Part shown: positions 34,830 to 46,537 of the stretch, piece by piece | How positions within the stretch are numbered: the first letter of the stretch is position 1 | Layout: each line of letters starts with the position of its first letter | Assembly (NCBI GenBank): GCA_036850595.1 | Contig: CM072156.1 | Span: 1,749,180 to 1,813,179, forward strand | DNA from: Rhyacichthys aspro | Lineage: Eukaryota > Chordata > Actinopteri > Gobiiformes > Rhyacichthyidae | DNA: 64,000 nt | Reading direction: 5' to 3' | Translations under genes and position numbers: made by a program | Notes under the pieces: generated by a model | Told to the model about the DNA's origin: nothing | Databases searched by the model: none | Seen by the model: the letters and a program-made list of their open reading frames with translations, nothing else

Positions 34830-35860
34830 CATTAAAGGTTTATTTTTACTGTTATTATATTTAACTAAACGGTAAATATTTGAGCTGTGAATTTAAAATG
34901 ACCTCAGTGTTTTCGATGTCGGTTTGTAAACGGTTTAATACATTCCTGTGAACAATAAATACTGCTTTTATTAAATTCATGGCCATTTTTTTTAATCATT
35001 TTTGTGTAACTTTTGGTATAAAATAAGAAATACTGATGATATTAATCCAAAAGTCTACAATATGCTTCTTTATTTCACATATTTGTATTGTTTAGTGTAC
35101 AGCATGAATAAGGAACAATTATCCAGAAAAACAGATGAAATATGTAAAATTTAGCATTTTTGTGATTTGTCAAACATGTCCAAAGTCTGGTTCAGGGGCC
35201 AACCAGACACTGGGTTAGATTTTACGTGGCCCGCAGCTTCCAATTTAAAATTTTAACGTTTTTGGCAACAAACAACATAAAAACATTGTCATTTTACAGT
35301 TTATTTTATTTTACAGAGTTATGTTTCTGATGAGACAGACTCACAAAATTATATTATTGCATTTTTTGTTGTTTTTTACCTTAATTTTACACAATATATT
35401 TAAAGTTAACATAAGTCTTCATATAACGTGCTGTATATTTCCTCATGTTCTGTCTGGTTTTAGTTACGTTAAGACTTAAAGAAGTTATCATTCTGAACGC
35501 AACATTTCCATCAAACGACATGGACCTTGTTTATGCTTCAGAAAACATCATTTAACATTTTTACATTTCCAAATCTGGCTCTTGGTAAAAGCTTAGACGT
35601 TCTGGGACGTTCAAGGACAGAGGAGGCGTTTGGAAAGTGGGACTGACAATAAGGCAGAGACTTTCTCAAGAAACAAGTTATTTTTTATGTTTTATTTTGT
35701 TGGAAGAATAGTTACAGGCTGTTTAAGCTTTAGAAAAACTATAATAAAAACACTTCTAATGACTGCTACATCCATTTATCATTGTGTGGTTGTTGTGGGT
35801 TTTTCTGTTAAAACTGTAAAGAAGGCAGAGGTCTGGAGTGAATCCAAAGCGTCTGGGACA
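34830..35860. other. Intergenic kinase-nodal interval
   Basis: No coding exon is seen. A fragment near 35165-35245 (CATGTCCAAAGTCTGGTTCA, TACGTGGCCCGCAGCTTCC) looks like a remnant of the hAT-like repeat family. The rest is AT-rich. Confidence 0.45.
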
Positions 35861-35934
35861 ATGACCTTGCCCGGTGAGTGTGCGGCCCCTCTCTCTGATG
35901 TGCCCCTCTGATCTCAGGGCTGTTCACATGCCTC

Positions 35935-36000
35935 CAGAGGTCATCAAAGGGCAGCTGTCCCACTATAAAGCCCCTCGTCTGGAACTCAGCTTCTGCTCTC
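35935..36000 (+). promoter_or_regulatory. Core promoter of the nodal gene
   Basis: TATAAA at 35964-35969 sits about 175 bp before the ATG. ATCAAAG (about 35942-35948), a TCF/LEF core, and CAGCTG, an E-box, lie just upstream. A start site about 25-30 bp after the TATA is inferred. Confidence 0.45.
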
Positions 36001-36049
36001 AGCATCAGTTCAGGCTCGGAGCTCCTGGAGGAAGCACTCGGCTCCAAGA

Positions 36050-36135
36050 TCCTCAAAGAACCTCAAAGATCCTCCAAGATCCTCCAAGATCCTCAAAGAA
36101 CCTCAAAGAACCTCCAAGAACCTCCAAGATCCGCA
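36050..36135 (+). repeat. 10-bp tandem repeat in nodal 5' UTR
   Basis: About eight degenerate copies of CCTCCAAGAT / CCTCAAAGAA lie directly before the nodal ATG at 36142. On the model with a TATA at 35964 they would be transcribed as part of the 5' leader. Confidence 0.75.
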
Positions 36136-36141
36136 GCTCAA

Positions 36142-39100
36142 ATGGAGTTTTCTCTGATTTCTTTGGTGGTTTTTAGCTGTTTTTCGGGGGTTGTTGTCAG
36201 GGCTGAAGTGGAGAACGGTTTGAGGAACGTGACGCTGAGCCCCGGCGGTAGATACCCTCTGTTCATGATGCAGCTGTACCGCTCGTTCAGAACGACCGAC
36301 TCTTCGCCGTCGTCGACGCTCGGCTCCTTCGCCGCAGAAAACCACGAGACGTCGGCACAAAACTCTGACTCTGTCCTCAGTCTCGTGGCCAGAGGTGAGT
36401 CTTTAATCCTCACATTCAACACTTAAACATCCTGATGAAGAAACATTTATTATTATTAAAGTAGAGCTGCGCGATATATCGATGATTTATCGTTATCGCA
36501 ATGTCTTTTATTGTTGTAAATGAAATATATGTCTGCAAGAAAGACCTCTTAAACTTAAACAATAAAACTCTGAAAGGCTCTCATTTAATCCTAACCTCAG
36601 AAAGATTTCCAATATTTTTTTAACTCAGTTGATTGTGAATATTACACTTCATAAATCTAGTATCTTTTTGTTATTTTTAATTAACAAGGATCTGTACTTA
36701 TTTTGACTTTATTTCCTCACAGTCGAGTAAAAGTGGGCTTTAAAGTGACACATATTTATTTCCAATTCCTGTCTTTCTCATTGTGAATGTGCTTATTATT
36801 AAAAAATAGGGCTGTGTCAATATATCGTGTTTCCTCTTGTGATAAATGATCATGATACAAATATCGTGATATTTGTTAAAACTGGAAAAGGACAGTTTTT
36901 GATATAAACATGTGGGAGTTATGTGTAAAAGAGGGACTAATCATGTTCAGTAATGCAGCTCTGCTTCCAACAAAACCTGTGTAAAATTAGTAAAAATACA
37001 TTTATTCTATACACTTTTTCCACAAAGAAAAAACTTAACTTACTCAAATAATTTGATTTTATGATCTGTAATGTGTAGTTTGTTGTTTTTTGCTAGAAAT
37101 GTGCAAAAATAGTCCATAAATATCTGTACGTTTCACCAGAAGCAGTAGAACATAGCGGTCGTGCTCTGTGTTGTTTAATATAATCAATAATACAAAATAA
37201 ACATGTATTTTGATCAAATCACAATTATAATCTTGACATTGGAACGATGGTGGTAGCTGCAACTTACAATTAAAGTCAATGGCCATTATTCCTTTGTATA
37301 TCCTGGTCTAATAATACATTCAGAGTAGATAAACATTAGTGTTGGACTGATCTGTGGAAGTTAGCCCAGAGCATTGTGTTCTTTTTATTATCTATATTCC
37401 CAATGTTCAAAATAGTTATTGCATGTTTTCATTATTGTAGTGTTTTTTTTATGCAAAGTTTTAACCTCTTTCTTTGTAAAAAATGATGAAAATTTGACGT
37501 TTAAATCTTTAAATCTTCTAAAATGAGCCTCTGAGGAATATGTTCGTTGTTTGAAACAGTTTAAATGTCGTTGCTGTCGACAGAGTCTCTTTACGACCCT
37601 CCGAGTGTCAAAGTGCTGATTGGACTTTAAAGGCCTCGTCTGTTTTATGTGAGAGGTGTGTATATTAGGCTCAGACGAGGCCTGGCTCTGGGGGGCTTCA
37701 ATACACATCCTGTGTCCTCACCTCCAGCTCCTCTGACATTTGTCCAGGATCTGACCTCTGACCTGCCCCAGAAAGACCTGCCCCAGAAAGACCCGCCTCA
37801 GAAAGACCTGCCCCAGAAAGACCCGCCCCAGAAAGACCCGACTCAGAAAGACCCGACTCAGAAAGACCCGCCCCAGAAAGACCTGCCCCAGAAAGACCCG
37901 CCCCAGAAAGACCTGCCCCAGAAAGACCTGCCTCAGAAAGACCCGCCTCAGAAAGACCCGCCCCAGAAAGACCTGCCTCAGAAAGACCCGCCTCAGAAAG
38001 ACCCGCCTCAGAAAGACCCGCCCCAGAAAGACCCGACTCAGAAAGACCCGCCCCAGAAAGACCCGACTCAGAAAGACCTGCCCCAGAAAGACCTGCCTCA
38101 GAAAGACCTGCCCCAGAAAGACCTGCCCCAGAAAGACCCGCCCCAGAAAGACCCGACTCAGAAAGACCTGCCCCAGAAAGACCTGCCTCAGAAAGACCTG
38201 CCCCAGAAAGACCTGCCCCAGAAAGACCCGCCCCAGAAAGACCTGCCTCAGAAAGACCCGACTCAGAAAGACCTGCCCCAGAAAGACCCGCCCCAGAAAG
38301 ACCCGACTCAGAAAGACCTGCCCCAGAAAGACCTGCCCCAGAAAGACCTGCCCCAGAAAGACCTGCCCCAGAAAGACCCGCCCCAGAAAGACCTGACTCA
38401 GAAAGACCTGCCCCAGAAAGACCTGCCTCAGAAAGACCCGACTCAGAAAGTTACTGATGGTTTAATATGTGTCACTTTAAAGCCCCACTTAATATAAATA
38501 CTCATTTTACTACTAAACTTTTACAAAATATTCTCTAGAAATTTGTGTCATTTCAAATTTCAGTCTTTTTTATCTATAATATTTAAATATTTCTGCAATA
38601 TTTTAATATTTTTCACCATTCCTGAAAGAAAAAAGAAAATAGATGTGAAAAATATATTAATTTATGAACAAATTTCTATGTATTTTCAATCGATAAATAT
38701 AAATAAATCAGACCAGACGTGTGTAGTTTTGTTAGGAACAGTTTTGTGATAAATCTTAATCTAAATCCAGTTTAACTACATTTTTTGTTGCAATCTTTTA
38801 TTTCATGAAGCAAGAGTGTTTTCTGTTTTTCTGTTCTGCTTTGATCCAAGTCAGGATGATCTCTCGTTCAATAAACGGAGCAGAGCTGAGACTTCATCGT
38901 TAAGTTTTAATAAAGATCTGCCAAAAATAACCCAGCACCTCTCGACTGGAAACCACACTTAACTCCACCTTTGTCCCAGTGCTTTTAAACGTCTGCTCTT
39001 TTTTTTCTCAGGTTGCCATCGAGTCGGAGAAAGATGGACCGTGACCTTTGACCTGTCGTCCGTCTCCAGCAGGGATCGGGTCCAGCTGGCCGAACTCCGG

Positions 39101-41266
39101 ATCCGACTGCCCTCTTTCTCTGAGTCCGAACGCGCCGTCGTGGATTTATATCACTCACGAAAACCCAGCTGTTCCTTTGAGTCGTGTCGAGAAGAACGTC
39201 TTTTTGTGGGAAGTTTTAATTCGTCTTCGAGCGACTCAAAGTCTTCGTGGAAGGTTTTTAACGTCACAGGTTTTTTGAAATTCTGGCTGAACCAAAGAGA
39301 TGTGTTTTTTAACTCGGAAAGTTCAGGAGAGTTCGACGAAGGGAGCGGTTCTGGAGACGACGGGACGATTCTGGACAAGTTCTTCTCCGAGAATCACAAA
39401 AGAAAAGTGTCGTACGTGACGACAAACCGAGTCATGATGGTGATCTTCTCCAAAAATAATCCTCAAGAAGAAGGTCAGCCAGCGTCCAGCCTGATCCAGA
39501 CCGTCCAGAACTCCAAGTACGTGGGCCGGTCCCGGAGCGACGCTCAGAGCCGGCGACGCAAAAGGAACCGTCTGGACCGGAGCATGAGGATGTCCGACAG
39601 GGCCGCGCCCGCGGGGGCCCCGGCGGAGAGCGGCCCCCGGCCCCTGTGCAGACGGGTGGACATGTGGGTGGACTTCGACCACATCGGCTGGGACGAGTGG
39701 ATCATACACCCCAAACGCTACAACGCCTACCGCTGCCAAGGGGACTGCCCCATCCCGCTCGACGAGTCCTACAGCCCCACCAACCACGCCTACATGCAGG
39801 TGAGGGAGGGGTCACGGGACAGGGGACAGGAGACAGGGTCGGGGTCACGGGACTCGTGTAGAGCTAAGGGACATTACACAATCTGAATTCAGGCTGTTTT
39901 GAAAGCTTCACAGCTCAACGTGGATGTTGTTCATTCATTTTTTTTTCATTCATCTTCTACTGCTTATCCCACTCGTGGGGTCGCGGGGCTGGAGCCTATC
40001 CCAGCAGCTTTGGGCCTTAGGCGGGGTACATCCTGGACAGTGGTTAGTGGCAGAGCTGACACTTAGACGTACATTGACAGACAACCATTCACTCTCACAT
40101 TCATCCACTAGGGGCACTTTAGAGTCACCAATTCACCTGTACATACATGTCTTTGGACGGTGGGAGGAAGCCGGAGATCCCGGAGAGAACCCACGGTGAC
40201 ACGGGGAGGACATGCTCCTCACAGAAAGACCAGAGTTAGCCAATGATGTTTAGCCGGGATTTGAACACTAACCACTCTGCTATATTGAACAGATGTTGTA
40301 TTAAAAATATTCCGTACTTGAACATTGAGCCCATTTTAACACCGTTTCCAATAGATTTGTGTAACGTGTCCCACGTCATTAAAGCTAACCTTGCTCAATG
40401 AGGTTAAAGATCATGTGTCACATTTCCTGTCAATATGTTGACATGACATTCGGGGTCTATGGACCGGTGTAGAACGTTAGATTGGGTTTTGCTAGTTGTT
40501 AAAGTAATGTCATGTCATTTCAGAGTTGAGTTTCTGATGGTCAAATATAGCAACATTGTGAAAACATTGTCCATGGAAAACACAGCTGAAAAATGTCTCT
40601 GCAGAAGCTAAAGATGACTAATTATCACCAGAGAATAATGGCTGGCGTTTGTGAAGTGACATATCAAACATCATTTGTGTGGACGCACTAGCCATGTGCT
40701 TCAAATCAAAGGTGCTTTTTGTCTTTTCTAACAAGACTTTTATGTGTGTTACATTAGACCTGGTCTATTGTGACAGAGAAAAAACTAAAGGTATCTATTG
40801 TTGTTTGTTTTGGCATTATGTCCTTAGAACCTCCATCTGGGCGAGGGACAACAAAAATGATTGATTAACTCCTGCTCCAAAGCCACTGTCTCTCAAAAAC
40901 ATATCTTAAAAAAACAAGTCAAGTAAGACGCTCTGGAGTCATAGTGAGTCCATGAGTCAAAGGGGGTCATTATTCCAACTCTACTTCAATCCTCCAACAT
41001 CAGTTGATTTGATTTACATTTATTACAAACCTGAAACAACTGTATATTCCCTTGAGGATTATTAAATTGAATATGACTCCACCGATTGTGATCAGAGTTT
41101 GTATGTCTTCCAGAGCCTGCTGCGACACCATGATCCCGACAGAGTGAGCTGTCCGTCCTGTGTTCCCACGCGCCTCAGCCCTCTGTCCATGTTCTACTAC
41201 GAGAACGAGGAGCTGACGCTGAGACACCACGAGGACATGATCGTGGATGAGTGTGGATGTCACTGA
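36142..41266 (+). CDS. spaw: Nodal-type TGF-beta ligand (southpaw-like)
   Basis: Three exons join in phase, 36142-36394, 39012-39799 and 41114-41266, giving 1194 nt and 397 residues. Three coding exons is the usual nodal structure. Residues 1 to about 21 form a signal peptide (MEFSLISLVVFSCFSG). The prodomain includes CHRVGERWTVTFDLSS and LAELRIRLPSF, typical of nodal proteins. A furin-type site RRRKR lies at 265-269. The mature ligand, about 128 residues, starts its cysteine knot at CRRVDMWVDF and includes NAYRCQGDCP, PTNHAYMQ, SCPSC, LSMFYYEN and a terminal DECGCH, with seven cysteines. Secreted nodal signals through activin receptors with an EGF-CFC coreceptor and Smad2/3 in mesendoderm and left-right patterning. 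The paralogue call (spaw rather than ndr1 or ndr2) is inferred from the eif4ebp1/ank1 neighbours. Intron 1 holds a large 15-bp minisatellite. Confidence 0.87.
37560..37740 (+). promoter_or_regulatory. Candidate nodal intron-1 enhancer
   Basis: This less AT-rich island within intron 1 contains CAGACG (37672-37677; Smad core CAGAC), AGGTGTG (T-box half site, about 37654-37660) and AATACACA (37700-37707), which fits the FoxH1 consensus AAT(A/C)(A/C)ACA. In other vertebrates an intron-1 nodal enhancer with FoxH1 sites mediates autoregulation. The motifs are visible; enhancer function is inference, and each motif is short enough to occur by chance. Confidence 0.3.
37763..38450 (+). repeat. 15-bp minisatellite in nodal intron 1
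   Basis: About 46 units of CCCCAGAAAGACCTG, with C/T changes at three positions (CCC/CCT/ACT, CTG/CCG), spanning about 690 bp. As 15 is a multiple of three, it gives an open frame of (P/T)QKD(L/P) repeats, but it lies wholly in intron 1 (36395-39011). The first unit follows CTGACCTCTGAC without an obvious border. Confidence 0.93.
39925..40290 (+). mobile_element. Common teleost interspersed repeat
   Basis: The words CATCTTCTACTGCTTATCCC, GTCGCGGGGCTGGAGCCTAT, CTCACATTCATCCACTAGGG, GCACTTTAGAGTCACCAATT and ATGTCTTTGGACGGTGGGAG are hallmarks of a very abundant fish repeat. No coding capacity is seen. It lies in nodal intron 2 (39800-41113), just after the splice donor. Confidence 0.7.
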
Positions 41267-41407
41267 CCCGGCCCCGAGCTGCCCCACGCTGGGGTTTCAC
41301 TGCTACACTCGCTCTAAAAACGCTTTAGATATATTTATGTTTTTATTGTACATTTTGTATATTATATATGAAAAGTATATTGCACATTTTTATTGAAAAC
41401 AAACACT

Positions 41408-41413
41408 AATAAA
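41408..41413 (+). terminator. spaw: Poly(A) signal of nodal
   Basis: AATAAA about 140 bp after the stop codon, followed by a T-rich stretch. Confidence 0.65.
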
Positions 41414-41429
41414 GACTTTTTTTATAAAT

Positions 41430-44401
41430 GAATGAATGACTGTCTCTGACTAAATCTCACCAATAACTTCACTTAGTCTTTATTTTTTGTTCTATATTTT
41501 CATTTTGCACTTTTAGACCTTTTTTGTCTTTGTAACAGACACAATAAATCACTTTTTGAATGAACTCCAGCCACTAAACAGACAGATATGTGTGAGTATT
41601 CTGGTTAAAAATCACAAAATAAGACACTTTAGAGGCTTTTTAATCAGTTTAAAACAAATGCAACCCAGATAAATGCCCCTTTATTAATAATTCCTTGGGT
41701 TCGTATTTATTTTAAAGGTGAAGACATGAAAAGGCTAATGATTGAATGAAACAGTTCTGAAAAAGTTCTGTTTTCAAATCAAACACTTTTGTGACTCTGT
41801 CCAGCTCTAATCCACATCTTCAGAGCTATTACGTCGTCAGAGGTCATTAGCTCTGTCTGTTTTTGTGGATTGGGACTAACACTCTCGACACAGAGCAGTA
41901 GCACTTGTTTATTTAAGGGAGGGGTCTTCAGGAAGCAGAGGTGACGGGACCATTTCACTGTTTGTCTTGGTTTCTTTACAGTAACCACTTCATGTCAAAC
42001 TCAAGACCAAGAGGCTAAGATTAGAGCTGGTTCATGTTAAACCTTACACAAGATTAAATTAATGTAGAGTCATTCATGCATTTCATAAATATGTTGAATA
42101 AGCTGTGGTTTTACAGAATAGTGTCTTGATCTTGAGGCCTTTCTCAATATAAAACACAATGAAAAAATGAATGAATGATGAATAATAATCAAAAAATGAA
42201 GAAAAACAGTGAAAAACAGAGCTGCTTTGAATTAAACTAGTTTTTATTTAAATTCTGGAAAACAGTACGTTACTTTTATAGTTTTTTTAGTGCTACGAGG
42301 CGTTATTTTTTATCTAGGCGTTATAATTATCTAAATAAAAGGTTTATTCATGCCATTAACAGACTGTACCTGATAGTTTTTCTTCTAGTTGGAAAATAGT
42401 TTATTGTAAAATCAATCATTTGTGAAAAAACAGTCTTTATGATCCATCTCCTGTTTATTGTAAGGGATTGTAATTGATGAGAACCTCTATTCAGGAACAG
42501 AAAACCTTGGATCGAAAAAGGAGCGCTCCCATTGATCGACACTTGTCACATGACGTTCCAGGAAGTTTAATAGCTGCAGATAAAGTGTATTTTCAGCTGA
42601 ATATGTCTTTTAACAGAGAAACAGCTGAAAAAAGAAAAGCATCAACAGAGAAAAGGGAGACAACGTAAAACACAGATAAATACTGTCAATTCAATCACGT
42701 AATGTTTAACGAGGAGGAGATAATTGTCGTCCTGACGCTGAAGTCACAGCTAAGCTAACGCTAAACTCTAAACTTCAGTTTGGTCAAATGGATTAGTGTT
42801 TTGTGGTTTTATTTTTTAATAAAAGAGAAGCAGGAGAGGTGCTGCTTTTGGAGGAGAGTCTGAGACAGGGACAAAAAAAGAAAACCAGGGACTGGAGCTT
42901 TAAGTTTGTTCGATTGAGACGAGCTGCTTCACTGTTAACTCTGTGGTTTTTAGGAAAAGCTGTGTATTGACCTCTGTTTTTCCAGACCACTGACTGAGGT
43001 TTATCTGCGTCCAGTGAGCGCTTTGAGGAATTCCTCTTTTATCAGCGTTAACTCAACGAAGGAAGCGCTACAGTCTTCTTCAAAGTGACATTTATCACCG
43101 AAGGATGTATATTGGACGTTTACATTAAACAAGAGACGACGGACGAATGTGGAATCAAGAAAAACACAAGACAGAATTCACTTTCCTTCAATCCTTTATC
43201 ACCCGACAAACTGTGAAAATCAAAATCTTTAATCAAATCTATAAAATACATGTCTCCCAAACTCAATTAATGTAGAAGTACCTTTAATTGTCGTTAACGT
43301 AGTGTATTTTTTGCATTGAGTCTGCATTAATAAGTTGCTAACGCTAAACCAAAATAATCCTCAAAGATATAAGTCAGTAATTCATGAATGTGGTTCTCTT
43401 AGACACATTTGAAGATAATTTAATCCATAAAGTAGACAGTTTTTAGGACATATTTAGTTTGGAGAAGCAGACAGACTAAGACTAAATCATCGACCGCTGT
43501 GAAAAAGGCCTGAAAAAATGGGGTTTAAACACTTAAACGTACAGAATGTGATGTTTATTCTTTTATTTGAGGAAAACTGATCACTTAAATAATGTGATAA
43601 AAGTAATTATCAGTGAAAAAAACATGACTAGATTGTAAAAGTGTCTGGATATGTCAGATTATACAAAGAAAAAACACAAAAAAACAAATACAAAAAAGTG
43701 AAACATGGATAAATAATGTTTTCAATGAGATATTATTGGATCAAACTCGAATTGAACTTTAAGGTATAAGCTCTATACTTCAGTTTGATTTAAAGTATTA
43801 GTATTTTGCAGTGAGGGATTGGTTTAGTTTGGACTTTTCTAATAAAATAAAAACAGGAAAGGTCGCTCTGTTGTTGTTGAGGTCTGTTGCTTTAACATTA
43901 AACCTCTTCATTGTCCGTTTAAAGAATATATCTGCTGCTGAGAAATAAGCCACATTAAGGAGCTTTTGCAAATGTTGTATAAATGAGAAACAGAAGAAAA
44001 AAGAAAAAAACAGGCATATTTTGAGATAAAGTCATGTAAATACCTTCTACGTGTCAAACATTTAGCCTTTTATTTGTTTGTCTGTTCTCCAAACTGACTA
44101 ATATCTATTGTAAGGAATAATTTATCTATCCTTAAGTGTCTTATAAACATTTTTTATAAAAGACTGGACAGAAATGAAAGCATATCAACACAAATTTTGT
44201 AAAACCGACCGTCTGAGGAATACATTATTACAGCATAAATGTCCATTGTGTAATCAACGCTTTTGTAAATCAATATAAAATCAACAAATAACACTGAGAG
44301 GCTTTAGTGTTTCACAAAGGCACATGATCGTAAACCAGGACAGAGACAAAAATCAGACGGAGACGTCGTTCTTTAAAGGCAAGACGTGGTTTCAGCAGCA
44401 G
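41430..44401. other. Intergenic between convergent nodal and 4E-BP genes
   Basis: No coding exon is supported. Two decayed R2-family copies are visible: about 42470-42860 (shares GGAGCGCTCCCATTGATCGA and AGAAGCAGGAGAGGTGCTG) and about 43750-43870 (shares GTATTAGTATTTTGCAGTGA). The right end must include the 4E-BP 3' UTR on the minus strand. Confidence 0.5.
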
Positions 44402-46537
44402 CTAGATGTCCATTTGGAACTGTTCGTCGTCTCCTGCGAGAGACACAACAGAGGCATGATGGGAAATAAAAATAAAGTGGGGAGACAGCAGAAACAAATC
44501 CAAACAATATGGAGGCAAATAATAACGCAGCAGATTGAAGTAAACTCACGAGCACTTGTTATATTTATGGATTTTTGTGGAGCTTCAGATACAGTTTCGA
44601 TGGAAGAATGACAGAGAAAAACCAACAAAACACATCTGTGTGACAACAAATCTAGGTATAAGTGAGGATAGATGCATTATTAAGTAGAATCTAAGTACAG
44701 GAGACCAAAAATTCAACAATTAAAATCAAAATAAAATCATGTTATTTTAAGATAATCCGTGATAACTATATAAATATATACATTTTTGGGTCCATTTATT
44801 TGATGTTTATGTATTAATGTTAATGTAAAGTTACTAAAGTCCCACTTCTAACAGAGTCTAGCAGTTTGTTTCCATGTACGCTAGTGTCATGTGACTAAGA
44901 TAAGACTTTATTGATCCCACAATGAGGAAATTCACTTGTGACGGCAGTTCATATACAGTATAGAGCAAAAGTAGTGTTGGGGGGAAAAAATAAATAAAAA
45001 GTGACAATGCAATAAAGATATATACACAGACTTTAGAACAAATTTTAAAAATAGAATATGAAAAATGTATAAAGAAACATTAAAAGGTGCAATCAGGATT
45101 AACAGATCAGACAGAAAAAATAGTTCTGTGGTGAATTAAGGAGATGGTTTTGGGACAATGACCAATTTTTATCACATCACATTTCAATATGGCACAGAAT
45201 CAGCTGAAGTTCAACCGAACGGACGGGTCAGAGGTCAGAGGTCAGCTCTTACCGGTGTGGCAGCTCTCAGGAGCCATGATGCTGTTGTTGTTCAGTAGTG
45301 GTGCTTTATGGCTCAGCTCTTTCGCCGGAGGATTGGTCACTCCTGGAATGTCAGGGAGACCTCGAGGAGGGGTCTTCGCCACCGGAGAGCTGCGGCACTC
45401 CAGCAGAAACTTCCGGTCGTAGATGATCCTAGTGCCTTCGTGGAGAGACAAAGAACGTCAGAGGAGATGCTGGTAACACTGATACATGTTCACAACAACT
45501 TTAGAGGGTCAAAACTAAAACTACAGCAGCTTTAGAGGGTCAAAACTACAACTACAGCAGCTTTAGAGGGTCAAAACTCACACTACAGCAGCTTTAGAGG
45601 GTCAAAACTCAAACTACAGTAGCTTTAGAGGGTCAAAACTCAAACTACAGTAGCTTTAGAGGGTCAAAACTACAACTACAGTAGCTTTAGAGGGTCAAAA
45701 CTCAAACTACAGCAGCTTTAGAGGGTCAAAACTCAAACTACAGTAGCTTTAGAGGGTCAAAACTCAAACTACAGCAGCTTTAGAGGGTCAAAACTCAAAC
45801 TATAACAGCTTTAGAGGGTCAAAACTCAAACTACAGCAGCTTTACAGGGTCAAAACTCACACTACAACAGCTTTAGAGGGTCAAAACTCAAACTACAGCA
45901 GCTTTCAGGACAAATCTGGCTGCTCTACACTCCTTATTTCTAAGTACAGACTGTATTTGAGTTCTCTGAGAGGTGACACGGGGTTATGAGGTTTTCTGAG
46001 GACGCTCTGTTTGGTCACGTGGGCTGGTGACGTACTTACGCACAGCCGCTATCTGTTGCTAAATCTAACTTTAATCTGATGCAACTCTTAAATACACTTT
46101 CGCAATAATTTATCTCACAAAGTATGTTAAATAGATGGGCTACACGTAGATACAAACATGTTTTAATTCACAACTTTTGATCCGTCGCTCGCTGTGTCAT
46201 ATTATTTAACAAATAAACAACGGCTGTTAGCATTAGCATCAGGCTTTGACACAGCTAGAGCTAGTTAGCATGTAGCATCACAGCATATGGGACATAACTG
46301 AAGCGGCTAATGGATTTTTTGTAAAGAAATGTGCGTTTAAACAGTGTCAGGAAGCTGTTTAACACTTTACAGAGAGTGTTTAGGTCTGACAGCCCACGTA
46401 CCGCCCGGGGTGGTGCTGAACACGGTCCCCCCGGGAGTAGAGGAGTAAACCTGGGGCATGTGCGCCGCGTCCAGCACCGTCACCCTCCGGATCCCCGGGA
46501 TGGTTCTGGCGGTGGTCTTCTGCAAATCCGTGGACAT
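44402..46537 (-). CDS. eif4ebp1: eIF4E-binding protein (4E-BP1-like)
   Basis: Three minus-strand exons join in phase, 46402-46537 (ATG), 45253-45435 and 44402-44433 (stop), giving 351 nt and 116 residues. Human 4E-BP1 has 118. The protein represses cap-dependent translation by binding eIF4E and is released by mTORC1 phosphorylation. The eIF4E-binding motif is YDRKFLL (51-57). The mTOR Thr-Pro sites are YSSTP (Thr34) and STTPG (Thr43), with further Ser62-Pro and Thr67-Pro. A RAIP-like RTIP lies at 11-14. The C-terminal TOS motif reads FQMDI (112-116) instead of the usual FEMDI. LLECRSSPVAKTPPRGLP is closer to 4E-BP1 than to 4E-BP2 or 4E-BP3, and ank1 linkage agrees, but the paralogue call is not certain. 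Intron 1 contains a 31-bp minisatellite. Confidence 0.87.
44890..45130. mobile_element. Retroposon-type repeat fragment
   Basis: AAGATAAGACTTTATTGATC followed by CCACAATGAGGAAATTCACT is the end of a repeat very common in fish genomes; the rest is decayed A-rich sequence. It lies in the 4E-BP intron 44434-45252. Confidence 0.6.
45490..45905 (+). repeat. 31-bp minisatellite in 4E-BP intron 1
   Basis: About 13 units containing GCTTTAGAGGGTCAAAACTC then AAACTACAGCA. Single-base variants (CAG/TAG, AAA/CAC) distinguish copies. It lies in the intron 45436-46401. Confidence 0.85.

Noticed and set aside
37649..38497. 282-codon open frame of (P/T)QKD(L/P) repeats
   Set aside because: It is produced by the 15-bp minisatellite and lies inside nodal intron 1 between phase-matched exons. 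No start context, signal or homologous domain supports it.
39323..39787. 154-codon minus-strand frame
   Set aside because: It is antisense to nodal exon 2, a by-product of its GC-rich coding sequence.
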